Part shown: piece after piece, positions 1 through 12,400 of the stretch
Numbering within the stretch: position 1 is the stretch's first letter
Layout: each line of letters opens with the position of its first letter
Source: Galeopsis tetrahit
Lineage: Eukaryota; Streptophyta; Magnoliopsida; Lamiales; Lamiaceae
Reading direction: 5' to 3'
NCBI GenBank assembly: GCA_963675135.1
Contig: OY776123.1
Span: 89,439,596-89,503,595 of the forward strand
Length of the DNA: 64,000 bases
The notes under the pieces: model-generated
Seen by the model: the letters and a program-made list of their open reading frames with translations, nothing else
Told to the model about the DNA's origin: nothing
The model's database searches: none
Made by a program: the position numbers and the translations under genes

Positions 1-270
1 AAAATAGATAAATGAGAGAAGATAAAGTAAGGGTGGTGAAGTATATTTTCTAGAAAATGAAACAGAAACACTTACGTGAACAAGTTAAAAAGAAAAATAA
101 GAATATTTTATATGAACGAAGGGTGTAATGTTTTTCTTGATAAGATTTCTAAATTTTGTTTATCCAAATTAGTAAATGACTCACTTTCACATTACATTAC
201 AAGTGGCAAAAACTATTTTATGATTTGATTAATTAGTAATTTTTTTAATAATTAAACACACAATTTATTA

Positions 271-537
271 CTTTCTTCGTCCATCTATAAATTTCTCGTT
301 ACTTTTTGACACATGGATTAAAAAAAATTAAATAGTAGATATAGTATAAATGATGTTATAGTATAAATGATGTGATTAAGAAAGAGAAATATATATAGAG
401 AAACTTTAAATATAAAGTGAAGTGTAAGAATACAAATTAAAATATACTCCAGTATTTATTAAAAAGGGTAAGAGAGAAGTTTATAAAAAAATCAACAAAA
501 ATAGTAAAATAGAAAGCTTATGAGCGGACAGAAAGAG
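271..537. mobile_element. Stowaway-like MITE (degenerate)
   Basis: The left end CTTTCTTCGTCCATCTATAA and a right end whose reverse complement reads CTCTTTCTGTCCGCTCATAA are imperfect inverted repeats, each flanked by TA. The size (267 bp) and the CTCCCTCCGTCC-like terminus are those of Stowaway (Tc1/mariner) MITEs. There is no coding capacity. The same subfamily appears at 25092-25331. Confidence 0.6.
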
Positions 538-541
538 TATT

Positions 542-1576
542 AATATTCTCAATTTTTTAGAGTAGTCAGTTTTAATTAGTTTGATTGACCCGGTGGGTGT
601 TAGTTTTAGACTTAAAATACGCTCATTTTTAGGTTTCAGATTCAAAACTTCGAAGATGCTTCAATTGGAATCCTCGCTAGTGTAGGCCCGAAGGGTTCCA
701 TGGTGGGATTGATCCCTTGAATTGAATACCGAGATTTCAAAAAATTAGTCCGATGAGTGGTAAAACTGAGCAACGAGGACGACATTACAACGAGGATAGT
801 TTAACTGTAAATGGAGCAATCACAAGACAAAAAATCTTCAAAACATTGTAGAGATGGCCAAAGAATTCAAGTCTTTGGGATTTTATGCTTGAATCTTATA
901 CAGTATATTATGAAGCTGTTTTTTTCCCAGTGGAATACAACATTTTTGCTTTGGAAAATCTTGCACTTCCACATTTCAATATCTAATATAAGAATGTTAT
1001 TACCAGAAAATGCACTCGTCGTACAATGCTCTAACGACCGCCTTGTGCCATCGTTCAAATCATCGCTGCCTTTCCCCACATAGGAAACGGAAACTGAAAC
1101 TGCTGTATATCCAGACACAAAAAAATGTGGAGGGAGATGTATGGATTGGACAATTTGTTCGTCTTTAGAAAATGAATGCATATTCCGTGTAGGAAGTGCC
1201 TGCAAAGCAAGTGAATACAGATTATGCATACTCGTACATGAGTCAGTAAAAAACACAACAGAAGTCGAATCAAATTTCTATTGGTTCCATTTTTCGACTT
1301 GTTACTAAGACGAGACGTTGTAACATGTAGTAATATCATGTTTAGCTCTACCTATATAACTAAAAAGTTTGGTTCTTGAATTTTCAGTCGGCGTCTTTTG
1401 CTCGCCCAAATTCAAATACCAAACACAGGACACGAGTAGTTTGCCCCGATGAAATAAATTTGATCCGTCTGATGTTACTTCATGCACAAATAGTAATAAC
1501 CGAAAATCCTAGCGTTTCCAACTTCAAGCGAATAATTATTATCCTCCATCAATGAATTCAACTTAATTATTTTAAT
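542..1576. other. gene-free stretch, no feature recognised
   Basis: About 1 kb of intermediate-composition DNA. Short open frames exist on both strands around 811-1487, but none has a recognisable domain, they overlap in opposite directions and they lack gene context. It could be a decayed retroelement; nothing proves it. Confidence 0.4.
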
Positions 1577-1584
1577 GTGCATCG

Positions 1585-2694
1585 TCGTGAATTAAATAAA
1601 CCAGTCCTGTCCATACGGGGCTTAGCCAAATTTTACATAGAATTCGACTTTCTTAACAGGGTTCAATCATTTATCGCTCGCCCCATTACTCTTGCATCCG
1701 TAAAACAAGCTTGCACCAAAGATTCAATACAATCTCAACGTATACGTTACAGATCAAGATTGCATTTTTCAATTCCAATCTCTAATATATGTATCACTAA
1801 CTCAAAGTAGACATATCATCAAATAAATAAACCAGTCCACTCCATTCGGGGCTTAGCCAAATTTTACATAGAATTCGACTTTCTAAACAGGGTTCACTCA
1901 TTTATCGCCCCACTACTATTGCATCCGTAAAACGAGCTTGCATCAAATATTCAATACAAGCTCAGCCTATACATTACAGATCAAGATTACATTTTTCAAT
2001 TCCCATCTCTATATATGCATCACTAACTCAAAGTAGACATATCACAAAAGTGCAGTCAAATAAACAAACCAGTCCGATCCATTCGGGGCTTAGCCAAATT
2101 TTACATAGAATTCGACTTTCTAAAACGAGCTTGCATCAAAGATTTAATACAAGCCCAACCTATACATTACAGATCAAGATTACATTTTTCAATTCCCATC
2201 ACTAACTCAAAGTACATATATCACAGATTATGCAAGAATTAGAGTAAAATATGCTCAAATAACACAAAAACAACATAATTAACAATTTCATTCAACTTTA
2301 GGGTACCTCAATTAGAGGTTCATTTACTCAATGGCTTCTGCAAAACCGCAGTCAAATAAATAAACCAGTCCAGTCCATTCGGGGCCTAGCCAAATTTTAA
2401 ATAGAATTCGACTTTCTAAACAGGGTCATTTATTGCTCGCCCCACTACTATTGCATCCGTAAAACAAGCTTGCATCAAATATTCAATACAAGCTCAACCT
2501 ATACATTACAGATCAAGATTACATTTTTCAATTCCCATCTCAAAGTAGATATATCACATCACAGATTATGCAAGATTTAGAGTAAAATATGCTCAAATAA
2601 CACAAAAACAACAAAATTAACAACTTCATTCAACTTTAGGGTACCTCAATTAGAGGTTCATTTACTCAATGGCTTCTGCAAAAGGGCAGTCAAA
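1585..2694. repeat. tandem array downstream of the methyltransferase gene
   Basis: Four diverged copies of a ~230-bp unit, recognised by the core CCATTCGGGGCTTAGCCAAA, start near 1585, 1822, 2055 and 2350. The third copy is internally deleted. A second module at about 2224-2357 recurs at 2560-2694. The later copy runs into the 3' end of the methyltransferase coding sequence; the earlier one is a duplicate of its last codons, stop codon and 3' flank. The array therefore grew partly by duplicating the tail of that gene, and probably lies within its 3' UTR or just beyond it. Confidence 0.8.
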
Positions 2695-3749
2695 TAAACC
2701 TCCCCATTCTTGGAATCAATCTTATCAGCCACAGCCCACTTCACTTTCTTGTACCCTAACTTCCCAATCAAGGGAGTATACACCTTTTCAAGATCAGCCC
2801 TCTTACTGAAAAAATGATCTAACAACAAGTACCCTCCCCCTCTCAACACTCTATCCACATCAAAGAACAAGAATTCCATCGCCGTAATCGGAATCCACCG
2901 GTTAACGGCCCGGCCACACCGCACAAGATCCAACACCCCATCAAACACAGGCAACCTCTGCTGCAATGGCACATGAAGGGGCACTAATCCCCTGATTGCC
3001 ACAGCCTCATTGTACGGTGCACCAACACTCATTGTAGTGGTCAGAACGGTGACATTCTGCAGCTTCATTTGAGCTGCAAAAGTCCCAGTCCCACCACCAA
3101 TGTCAACACCAAGCCTAATTACAGAGTTAGCAGATTTAGCAATCTGCAAAAGCTGAGAAATTGGGAGATCCAGATCTGTTCTGTAACTCAAATACCTAGT
3201 TTTCTCAACTTTTAAATCAAACCCCATTTCAGGTTTCAACCCGGAGAAGCAAGAAAAAGTCTTGCAATTGTGAAAATGGCTTAAAAGAGCAGTCTTTTCC
3301 GGGAGGGGGGAAAAGGGGTTATCGGGAAGGGAGTGGGGAAGGGAAAGGGGGGTTCTTGAAAAGCAGCGGCGGCGGGGGAGGGGGCTGCAACCCCTCATGA
3401 TAAGATCCTCCGCTAAGGGGGAATCGTTAGGACAAATTGAAAAAGGGGTGTAATTCATGAATTGGTGGAAGAGAATAGGGTTGTTTTTGCAAGAGGATCC
3501 AATTGGGGCAATGTGTGAGTAGGTGAGTAGATCGGAGGGGGTGGAGAGGGGATTGTTGGAGGGTTGGAGGCGCGTGAGGTGGGTTATGGTGGCGCGTATG
3601 GTGGAGAGTTGGTGGATGAGGTGGTCGGGGACGGGGGGCGGAGTAGGGGGGGTGGATTGGATGGTGGTGGAGAGATGGTAAAGAGAGAGAATGTTGGTGG
3701 CGACCATGGCGAGTAAGAGGATCAAGTTTAGACCCATTGTGAAACCCAT
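2658..3749 (-). CDS. SAM-dependent methyltransferase, membrane-anchored (At1g29790-like)
   Basis: Single-exon gene for 363 residues. Residues about 7-24 form a hydrophobic N-terminal segment followed by a Pro/Thr-rich stretch, suggesting a type II signal anchor with the catalytic part in an endomembrane lumen. The methyltransferase fold occupies the C-terminal half: the SAM-binding glycine loop VDIGGGTGT (215-223), FDGVLDLVRCGR (269-280) with the usual post-II pattern, and the hydrophobic strand VLRGGGYLLLDHFF (301-314). This arrangement matches a plant family annotated as S-adenosyl-L-methionine-dependent methyltransferases, related to the larger pectin-methyltransferase-like proteins. The substrate is unknown. 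The ATG at 3749 gives the membrane segment; a second Met four codons later would also keep it. The gene is convergent with nothing nearby; a foldback MITE sits 223 bp upstream of the start, and the last codons are duplicated downstream. Confidence 0.85.
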   Translation of the reverse strand: MGFTMGLNLILLLAMVATNILSLYHLSTTIQSTPPTPPPVPDHLIHQLSTIRATITHLTRLQPSNNPLSTPSDLLTYSHIAPIGSSCKNNPILFHQFMNYTPFSICPNDSPLAEDLIMRGCSPLPRRRCFSRTPLSLPHSLPDNPFSPLPEKTALLSHFHNCKTFSCFSGLKPEMGFDLKVEKTRYLSYRTDLDLPISQLLQIAKSANSVIRLGVDIGGGTGTFAAQMKLQNVTVLTTTMSVGAPYNEAVAIRGLVPLHVPLQQRLPVFDGVLDLVRCGRAVNRWIPITAMEFLFFDVDRVLRGGGYLLLDHFFSKRADLEKVYTPLIGKLGYKKVKWAVADKIDSKNGEVYLTALLQKPLSK

Positions 3750-3971
3750 TTTGAGGCTATTTTCTTGAGGATTCTTTGTTTGTTTCAGCTACTTGAAGAG
3801 TGTGAGTTTAAAGAGTGTCTGCAATTGTAATGAATTGTGCAATAATGATGTCCGCGTTTGACCAGTTGTTTGACACTCAAGCTGTAAAGATGTGGATTTA
3901 TGGAGTCGGTGGAATCTATTGGGTCAACTAAATTACTTTCCTTTTGAACTTATTTCACCGCGTTTATTTTT

Positions 3972-4338
3972 GGGGGTTAAAGTTTTTTTTAGTCCTTTAA
4001 GTTGGATTAATTTTGAATTTGGTCCCGATGGAATATACATTTTGATTTTAGTCCCATAAGTTGGTCGAATTTTTGAATTCAGTCCAATTACTACAATTTG
4101 AGGTAAATAAATCGATCAAATCCATTAATTTTTGCATTTTTCTGCACATGAGCAAATTTACAGTTGATTTGAATTGCACACGAGCTAAGAATTTGATCGG
4201 TTTATTTACCTACAAGGGTAGTAATTGGACTGAATTCAAAATTTCGACCAACTTATGGGACCAAAATCAAAATGTGTATTCCATCAAGACCAAATCCAAA
4301 ATTAGTCCAACTTAAAGGACTTAAAAAACTATAATCCC
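3972..4338. mobile_element. foldback MITE with 8-bp target-site duplication
   Basis: Nearly the whole element is one imperfect palindrome: the left arm from GGGGGTTAAAG pairs with a right arm ending CTATAATCCC, with arms of roughly 160-180 bp. It is flanked by the direct repeat TTATTTTT (3964-3971 and 4339-4346). An 8-bp duplication suggests hAT, though the long arms also resemble Mutator-derived MITEs (normally 9 bp), so the superfamily is left open. It lies in the probable promoter of the methyltransferase gene. The open frame inside is an accident of the palindrome. Confidence 0.85.
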
Positions 4339-4620
4339 TTATTTTTATGCTCCACTTTTCGTACACTATTTCACTTTCTTGGATTTTTAACACGTGTCAT
4401 TTTTAATATTATAGAACATTGATTTCGTAAAGATATAAGAGGGGTATTTTAGGTGATTTTATGAGATATAAAGTAAAATGTACGTAAAAAATGATGTTGA
4501 AAATGTATTAGAGTGTGAAAATAATTTTTGGACGTTCAAATAAGGAAAATGTGTAAATAATTATGGGATGGAGGGAGTAGTCTATAAACAGATCATCTTG
4601 AACCAATGTAAAAAGTGATA

Positions 4621-4904
4621 CTCCCTCCATTTCGGGGATTACTTTCATAGGTTGATGGACACCCATATTAAGAAAAAAAAATGTAATAATGAGTAATTTT
4701 TTTTTTAAAGGTAGTTTTGTAAATTTTTATGTATAAAATAAATAAATGAGTTAACTTTTGTATATGTGTGGATAAAAAGTACATTTGTGTAAAATTGAGG
4801 ATATTGTAATGGTGAAATTTATAATGAGATTTTCATTTTAAAGATGTGAAATTTATTGTGAAATGTTGCTAAAAGAAAAATGTGAAAGTAATTGTGTAAT
4901 GAGT
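4621..4904. mobile_element. Stowaway-like MITE
   Basis: The left end after TA reads CTCCCTCCATTTCGGGGATT; the right end is a degenerate inverted copy (TGTGAAAGTAATTG near 4880). The length of about 284 bp fits the family. The right border is approximate. A separate right terminus, GGATGGAGGGAGTA, at about 4566-4579 shows another Stowaway fragment directly upstream. Confidence 0.55.
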
Positions 4905-5085
4905 TATACTTAAACATTGTTACTTTTTAAATAAAGTTCAAAAAATACATTTAATTGCATTTTGATAAACATAAAATTTGTAAAATAAAAAACTAGTTAT
5001 TCAATCTAAAAACTTGAAATATAGATAAAAAAAACAGTCTCACTACACACTTTTTTTTTTTTTTTTGATGAATAACAATATGACT

Positions 5086-5610
5086 AGGGGTGTGCACCGG
5101 TTTGGACCGGGATCGGAATTGATGCTAAAGGGCGGATCGGAGATCGGACCTTAATTAATTCGGCCCGGTCCGAGTTTGGATCGGTTGGACCGGATTAAAA
5201 AAAAATAAATAAATATTTTTTCAAGTTTATGGAAGTAAGAACAAGATTGATGAATTTATGTATGAAAATTAAAGTGTTTGCTCTTCATTTGAAATCAATT
5301 TACGCCAATGTGAATTTGTTTTACATTATCATTAATGATCTTTTGACCCTAAAAATAAATTAAATATGTTTGTTAAATTATATATTTGTAAAAAATGCAA
5401 TAGATCTCAACACATTATCACCAATTACTTGATTTTGATAAATAAATGAGAGTTAATTAGTAAAAATAAAAAATTCTGGTCTTGGATCGGACCGGACCGG
5501 AAGACCGGAATCCAAAATTTGCCGGATCGGAGACCGTACCGAAAACTAACCGGTCGGTCCGGTTCCGATCCGGTCCGGACCGGTTTCGGTTTTTTTTTTA
5601 ACACTCCTAA
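5086..5610. mobile_element. hAT-type MITE rich in GGACCGG motifs
   Basis: Short terminal inverted repeats (AGGGGTGT at the left, ACACTCCT near the right end) lie between perfect 8-bp direct repeats ATATGACT (5078-5085 and 5611-5618), the hAT signature. Subterminal regions at 5095-5185 and 5480-5590 carry many copies of GGACCGG/CCGGTCC, typical of transposase-binding subterminal repeats. The 525-bp element has no transposase. Confidence 0.85.
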
Positions 5611-6447
5611 ATATGACTAATATAACAAGAAATAAATTAAAAAAACAAAGATGGAGGTACAAATAAAGATAATCTATCTCTTGTGGCCCATCACTATAAT
5701 TTGTTGGGCCATTTTCCAGCCCATAAACTTGGGCCACATAAGCCCAACAGGTGGACAGTACTAGTAACAACGGTTGTCCATTAAACGGGCCACAACAATT
5801 CAATTTTTAAGTTTTAACCAGTCATAAAGTTTTTGTTAAATATATTGAGTTATCTATAATCAAAGTTCAATATATAACTAGCTTAGATAATATAGTATTA
5901 AATGATGTAGTACGGATTATTTTTTATTTGACAGGTACACAATCAAATATTCTCTGGGTCTCTAAAAAGCTTTCATTTGATGACAAATAATTTTTAAAAA
6001 AAAGTATAATAATTAAAGTTTTGAAGGTAATTTTGTAAATCTTTTTATATTTTTATATTAAGTAAATAAAGTGAGTATGTAAACTTTTCAGGACGAAGAT
6101 AGTAAATCTTACTGAGTAAATATTTCAAGATATCTATAATTAGGTCCGATTTTTATTTTAGATCTGATTAAATATTTATGGATTCGTATTTTTTCCTTTT
6201 TTACAAATGTTTCCCACGGGTTTTTTACTGGATCTTCAAATTAGGGGTTTTGAAGCAAGGGTTTAATAGTTACCCACTGTACTGACAAAATTTCAATCGC
6301 CACCCGTTTAATCTGCTTCGTCGATGCCATCGACGCCGCTTTGAAGCTTATTGAAATCAATGGCCGCGGTTTTCGATTGCCGAAGGCTACATTCTATTGC
6401 GAATCGCTGATTTTGTTTTTCTGATATTCAAATTAAGGTTTGAAAAA

Positions 6448-9400
6448 ATGGCGCAGGATGTGGAGGCGATGCAGGAGAAGCCACCCAACGCTTGCTGCGC
6501 GGCGGTAATTTTTATTCAATCTATATGCCTTTCCTTTTTCTTTTTTCTTTTTTTCCTGGATTAATGGCGGTATTTGGTTACTTGCAGTTAAAAGAGAAGA
6601 ACACAAAGCTTGCGGAGAAGTGTACAAAGCTTGTAGAAATTAAAAATCAGTTTCGGAAGTGCACAGCTCTAATACAGGAGAAATATGATGCGATTGAGAA
6701 AGAAAATGCGAGCCTCAAAAATGGTAATTATTATTGGATTTTTCTCTCCCTTTGTTTGTGATTATTCTTTGTTCTAGGAGGATGCATTCATGTCAGGGTT
6801 ATGGTTAAATTGTTATACAAAACGATTGAAGATCAATACTGGAGTTTCTCTTTCCCTGTTATTATTTTTCGATTAATGTTAGTATTTTTCTTAGGTGCAA
6901 GATTACATCAAGAACAACAGTTAATCACAAAAATATCTGTGCAGATAAAAAAAATATGCCATCTCCGCCCATTCTATTACATATTAATAATATTTTTACA
7001 TATTTATATAAAAAGAAGTCAATAAAATAAGTTAATTATAATTAATGAATTATATGCATTTTATAAGGAGAATATTATCCATAACAAAGAAGAAGAGAAT
7101 ATTAAATCAGGTAAATACAAAACTTAATTTAAAAAAAAATTAATGAAAAGAAAATGGAAAAGATAGTGTTTAGTTACATTGGAAGAATTGTTGCTCCAAC
7201 ACTGTAAATGACTAGGCTGACTAGCAAAAAATTGCATAACTAGCTGCACCATTGGAGATCGACATGGACACTATTTTTCTGCTGGGAAGCAAGTTGTCTT
7301 TCCCTTGTAGATGGAGTTAAGTGTTGTACTATACTATATGTGCATCTTGTTTATTGAGAGGACAAACCTTTAACTTCTATAATGTTTTCATTATCTTTCT
7401 TCCAGCATTGGAGGAAATCAACCTGCAGGCTAATATGTGGAAAGATGGGAAAGAAGAAGAAGCTGGTCGCCGAATTGATCTTGAGGACGAGGTATCTGCT
7501 TTACAAGACGAGGTTCGATTGTTGAAACAGAATGGGAACTCTACTTCTGAAGAAGAAGATAAACAACTTCAAGAACGTCTGATTGTGGCCGAGAAAGAGA
7601 TTAAGCAGATGAATGTGCTTCTGGGTCAAGAGAGGGAAAGAGTTGCTTTGGAGAAGAAGAATGCAGCGTTGGAGAAGAAGAAAGCTGATGAGGCTTTAAA
7701 GAAGGTAGAGATGGGAAAAAATAAGGTTAGTGAAGTACAAAAGGTGGTATCTGCTTTACAAGATGAGGTTCGATTGTTGAAACAGAATGGAAACTCTACT
7801 TCTGAAGAAACAGTTAAGCAGCTTCAAGAACGTCTGGTTGCGGCTGAGAAAGAGATTAAACAGCTGAACTTGCTTCTGGGTCAAGAGAGGGAAAGAGTGG
7901 CTTTGGAGAAGAAGAATGCTGAGTTGGAGAGGAAGAAAGCTGATGAGGCTTTGAAGAAGGTAGAGATGGGAAAAAATAAGGTTAGTGAAGCACAGAAGGT
8001 GGCTAATGCTGAAAGGAAAAAGGCAGAGGAAAATAGGGTTTTGCTGGAAAAGTTAAAAAAGGAAACTGATGATTTGAAGTCAGTGTTGGCATTGGAGAAA
8101 TCTAAGTCTGACGCCGCAGAAAAGAAAGTCGATGCCGAGAAGCAGAAAGCCATTAGGGAGAGAACAAGCACAGATTCGGCAATGGCCAAATATGAAGAGC
8201 AACGAGAAATTGCAGAAGTGAATTTGAAGAAGGCTGCATTTGAGAAGGGTCGTGCAGATGATTTGAATCGGAAGTTGGGAGAGGCTAGGAACAAGGCTGC
8301 AGCTGCAGAAAAGAAAGTGGAGGCAGAGAAACAGAGAACTGTTAGAGAAAGAAAAAGGGCAGACATGGCAGTGGCCAAATCTGAAGAGCAACGGCAACTT
8401 ACAGAAACAAATTTGAAGATGGCCATGTCTGAGAAGGATCGAGCAAATAATTTGAATACGAAGTTAGAAGAGGTTAGGAAATTGGTAGAGGCTCAAGATC
8501 TTCAATCCGTTGCTGGTAGAAATGCAGAACTGACAAGTAATGCTTGTGAGGGAATGCTTAAGAATGATTCCCAATTCTCTCAGTGGATGGAAAAGATGCT
8601 CTTGGAGAAAGGACATAATATTCTTAGGGAGAAAACGTGTGTAGATTCCGAGAAAAAGAAATCAAAGAAGCAGAGAAAAGTTGCAGAAGAACACAAAAGG
8701 ATGGCCATTGAGCAGAAATCACGTGCAGATCATCTATCTAGAGAGTTGGAGAGTTACAAGCTGAAGTTTGAAGAATCACAGAAGGAGCTTCAGGAGTTCA
8801 TCTCATGCCGAATTGGCAGCAATGTGCCCCCAAGAAACAATGATGTTTCTTCTGAAACTGACACAGTTAAACTTCTAAATAAACAATTAGAGCTAGAAAG
8901 GTTGCTCGTAAAGCATGCCAAGAAAGCAACGAAGTTAGAAGCTTTTCGTAATAAATTGCTTCATCAAGAACTATGTAACCTAAAGCAGGAATGTCGTCAG
9001 TTCCAACAGCGTTTGGATATACTAGATAAGAGTTTCTTGCATGGGCGAGAAGGTATAGATCAGTTGGAAAAGGTCAGTATTCTTGCTCATAATTTTTCAG
9101 CCTTATTTTATCTTCATGAACCGTCAAAGTGTTGTCTATCTATGAAATCTTGATGTACTGCAATACCTCTCATGTGTGTATATGTACACTTATATTTAAA
9201 ATGTTCTTTACTGCCAATTGATAGTGGTAATTATTGCTCACACATCTGAAGATATGTATCATTATATGTAGACTATTCTCTCGAGGTCATAATTTTTGGG
9301 CGATGGCTATTGATCCGTCTCCTTCTTTTCATATTAGCCAGTGTTATAAGGTGAAGTCGACATGACACAGCTTCTTTTTGCACGCATTATAAATTCTCTA

Positions 9401-12400
9401 GCTTCTTTTGTGCATGTGCTGTAAATTCTATAGGTGAAGTCAACAAGGATTTGAAACTTGTATGTCATGTTTTATTGTCTTTGTGGACTGACTGGACTCT
9501 TTAGTTGTTCTAAGATGTGTTACATGTGAATTCGAAAAATATAGAACGCTGAGAACAATGGTGCGATTTCAAATGACTTGTGTACTTAATATGATGAAAT
9601 TCACGTTGCAAATTAATATTGTCTGTATAATAGACATTATATTGGCCAAGGAGGAAAAATAATTGTCTTGATACTAATTGGTGAGTGGTGTTATCTTGCA
9701 GACTGGCAATCAGGTCTCTCAAAGAAAAACATTATGCTCCGATGGGTGTCACAGTCAACTTACATCAGGTACCGATTCTAGAATGGATCCTCCATATGGA
9801 GGTTCCAACCAAAAAATGTTACAGAGTTCTGCGATAAATTCCAGTTCGGCATCTTTTTCTGATCGAACCTTGGTGGGATCACAGGAAAGAGGTACTTTAT
9901 CTGTCATGACACCAGCCAACCTTGGGGAAGATATATCAAATTGTGAACCATCAGTTGGTAGGTTGCAGGAAAAAATGAGAACTACTGTTGTATCCAAAGC
10001 CGATAAAAGCATGAGAAGTCCAGTTAAAGGCAGTGCCAATAAAAGAAGAGTTAGCTGCCGTGAAAAGAAGGGAATTCTTGATGCAGGAGAGTCCTTAGAG
10101 AAAATGTATTCTAGGGGTTCGAAGTTGCATGGTATTCTCAATAGCCAAAAGGATAATTCAAAAGATGGGAATCTTAAAGGAACTTCTTGTAGAGAGCTTT
10201 CTAGACCTTGCAAGAAGAGAAAGACGTCTTCTGAGGGAACAGTAATTATTCACCGCCTGCAAAATTCTGAGGTAGAATGTATGCTAGATTCAAATACTAA
10301 TGGCCCTAATGACTGCGTGCCAGCTTCATCACAAGGACCTGATATTATGAAATCCCATGGGCATTTCAAGGATGGAATGAGTAATATTACTGGGCACTAC
10401 CGTTGCACTCAAGATTTTGATGAAATGGTTTTTTATGATTATATGAAGTTGCTAGACCTGGATAATGCTGCTGACGAAGATTCCTATCGTAGAGCTATTG
10501 CTATGCCTCTATCTCCTACGCTTCCTGTGGTTGGATTTCTAGAAACAGATAATTCTGAGATACTGGTATGCAGGAGCTCTCAAGAGGGGTTGTCCAATGT
10601 ACAGGATAATCCAACATCAATTTCTGGATTTCATGTTATTGAGTCGGAGAAGAATCACACCAGTTTATCATTTAAAAGCCTTGTTCCTTCACTGTTGCAG
10701 ACAGAGGAAAGTCCTGTGGACCCCTCAAAAAATTTGGATTCACCGTCAGGAGGGGATACCCATCATTACCAGATCCATGATTCAGGTGGGAAGTTGGGAC
10801 TTTCAGATCTATCTGGTTCTGGAAATGAGGAAATCAGTTTATTACGTGAAAATGTGATTGAATCTTCTGATAGTGGGCTTCTGAACTATTTGGTTGTAGC
10901 ATCAGACAAGAAAGACAATTCTAGCATTTTGAGAATCCTTCAGACGATTGACAGTTGCATGCCGCGCTGTTCTTTTGTTCATTCAGCAGAGTCATTCCTT
11001 CAAACTATTCTACTTACCATCTTGAAGGCAGAAGCTCTTTCAATTAAGTATGTGAACTGGCTTGATAACTTATCTTACTTCTGTTCTGTTTTTTATTTTT
11101 TTAAAATGATCCACACATTTTGTTACATGGTTTCATTTTTCTGACATGTTAGAAATCTGTGTGTTTCTTTTGTGTCTGAGGTCAACTTAATACCTCTTTG
11201 ACCTTCCAGATACAATGCTAAGAATGTGCTGGCGTCCTTGGAAACTAGTTCTTAGTTCTATGAACTTGTTTGCCTGGATACGTGTATTTCTTTTGTGTTT
11301 TCACTCTGCATGTAGCAATTACATTTGTAAGATATTATATGTCCAACATTTTGGCTCCTAATGATGGAATATGCTTGTAGTTTCCCTTCTTTTGAGAAAA
11401 TTGTGTCAGGTTAAATAAATGGATGTGTGCCTTCTAGTTCTAGATACCAGGCTCGCATAATTCATGCATCAAGTTTCCAAGTTGAATGACATTGAGCCCA
11501 TTCCTTGTTAAAATAATTAAACTAGGCTTGTGCAAGTTCGGTTGGATTATATATCTATGCTGACTTTATAGGGTTTGTAGTCATATTGTTTTTCTTTTGT
11601 GATCTTTTTTTTCCTGGCATGAAGAGACTAAAAATAGTACTAGGTCCGTGACACCTGGAGATTGCTCCCCCCCAACCCCAAACCCTATTTTCTGTTGCCA
11701 TGTTCATTATGCGTTACAGATGCTTTTGTGGATTTTAAATAATAAAAGGTTTAAAGTTGCACTTTGGAAATGAGACAATTAAGCAGTGTGTTTTACGTAG
11801 TCCTATGCTTGAAATGCCTCAGTTAAGAATCTAATCAGAATTCTTTTCTCCGTGAATTGTGTTTGCAGGGAGAAGGCCTGTGTATTCTTCACTACAATAC
11901 TGCGTGAAATTTCTGTGGTTGGATTAGATAGCCAGACAAGTGTCTTGAGTGATAATTCAGTACAGATTCTTGGTTCAGTGACTATGCACATCAACTCAGG
12001 TAATTATCATAATATGGTCTTAAATATCATATAGTGTACTTGGTTACAGTTTCATTTTTTTTATGAAACTAACTTTTATTTTCTTGTCCAGTATTTTCTG
12101 ACCCGGTTTTCAGAAGGATGTTTATGGAGTCATGCGATCTGTTTGAGCTACTTGCTGTTGTTGAAGATTTTCTTCTGCAGAGAAAAGTGTTGGTCTGCAG
12201 TGAAGTATCTGCTGACTCAGATATCCTCTCCACCTCGAAGTTAAAACTCATTCTAAATGGTAATGAGGTAATACTGTCCGAAGTGGTGGCTTCAACACAC
12301 CTCTTAGTCGTGGGGGCGAGTCTGCTAGCATCATTATGCTCAGCAATTGACCATATTGGTCTTGTTTGCGAGGTATCATGCAGCATCATCAGAATGCAGA

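Noticed and set aside
867..1256. 129-codon minus-strand frame near the window start
   Set aside because: Overlapped by frames in other phases, no domain, composition like neighbouring non-coding DNA.
7881..8426. Open frame of 181 codons on the minus strand
   Set aside because: It is antisense to the coiled-coil exon; Lys/Glu-rich repeats read backwards give Ser/Phe-rich frames without stops.
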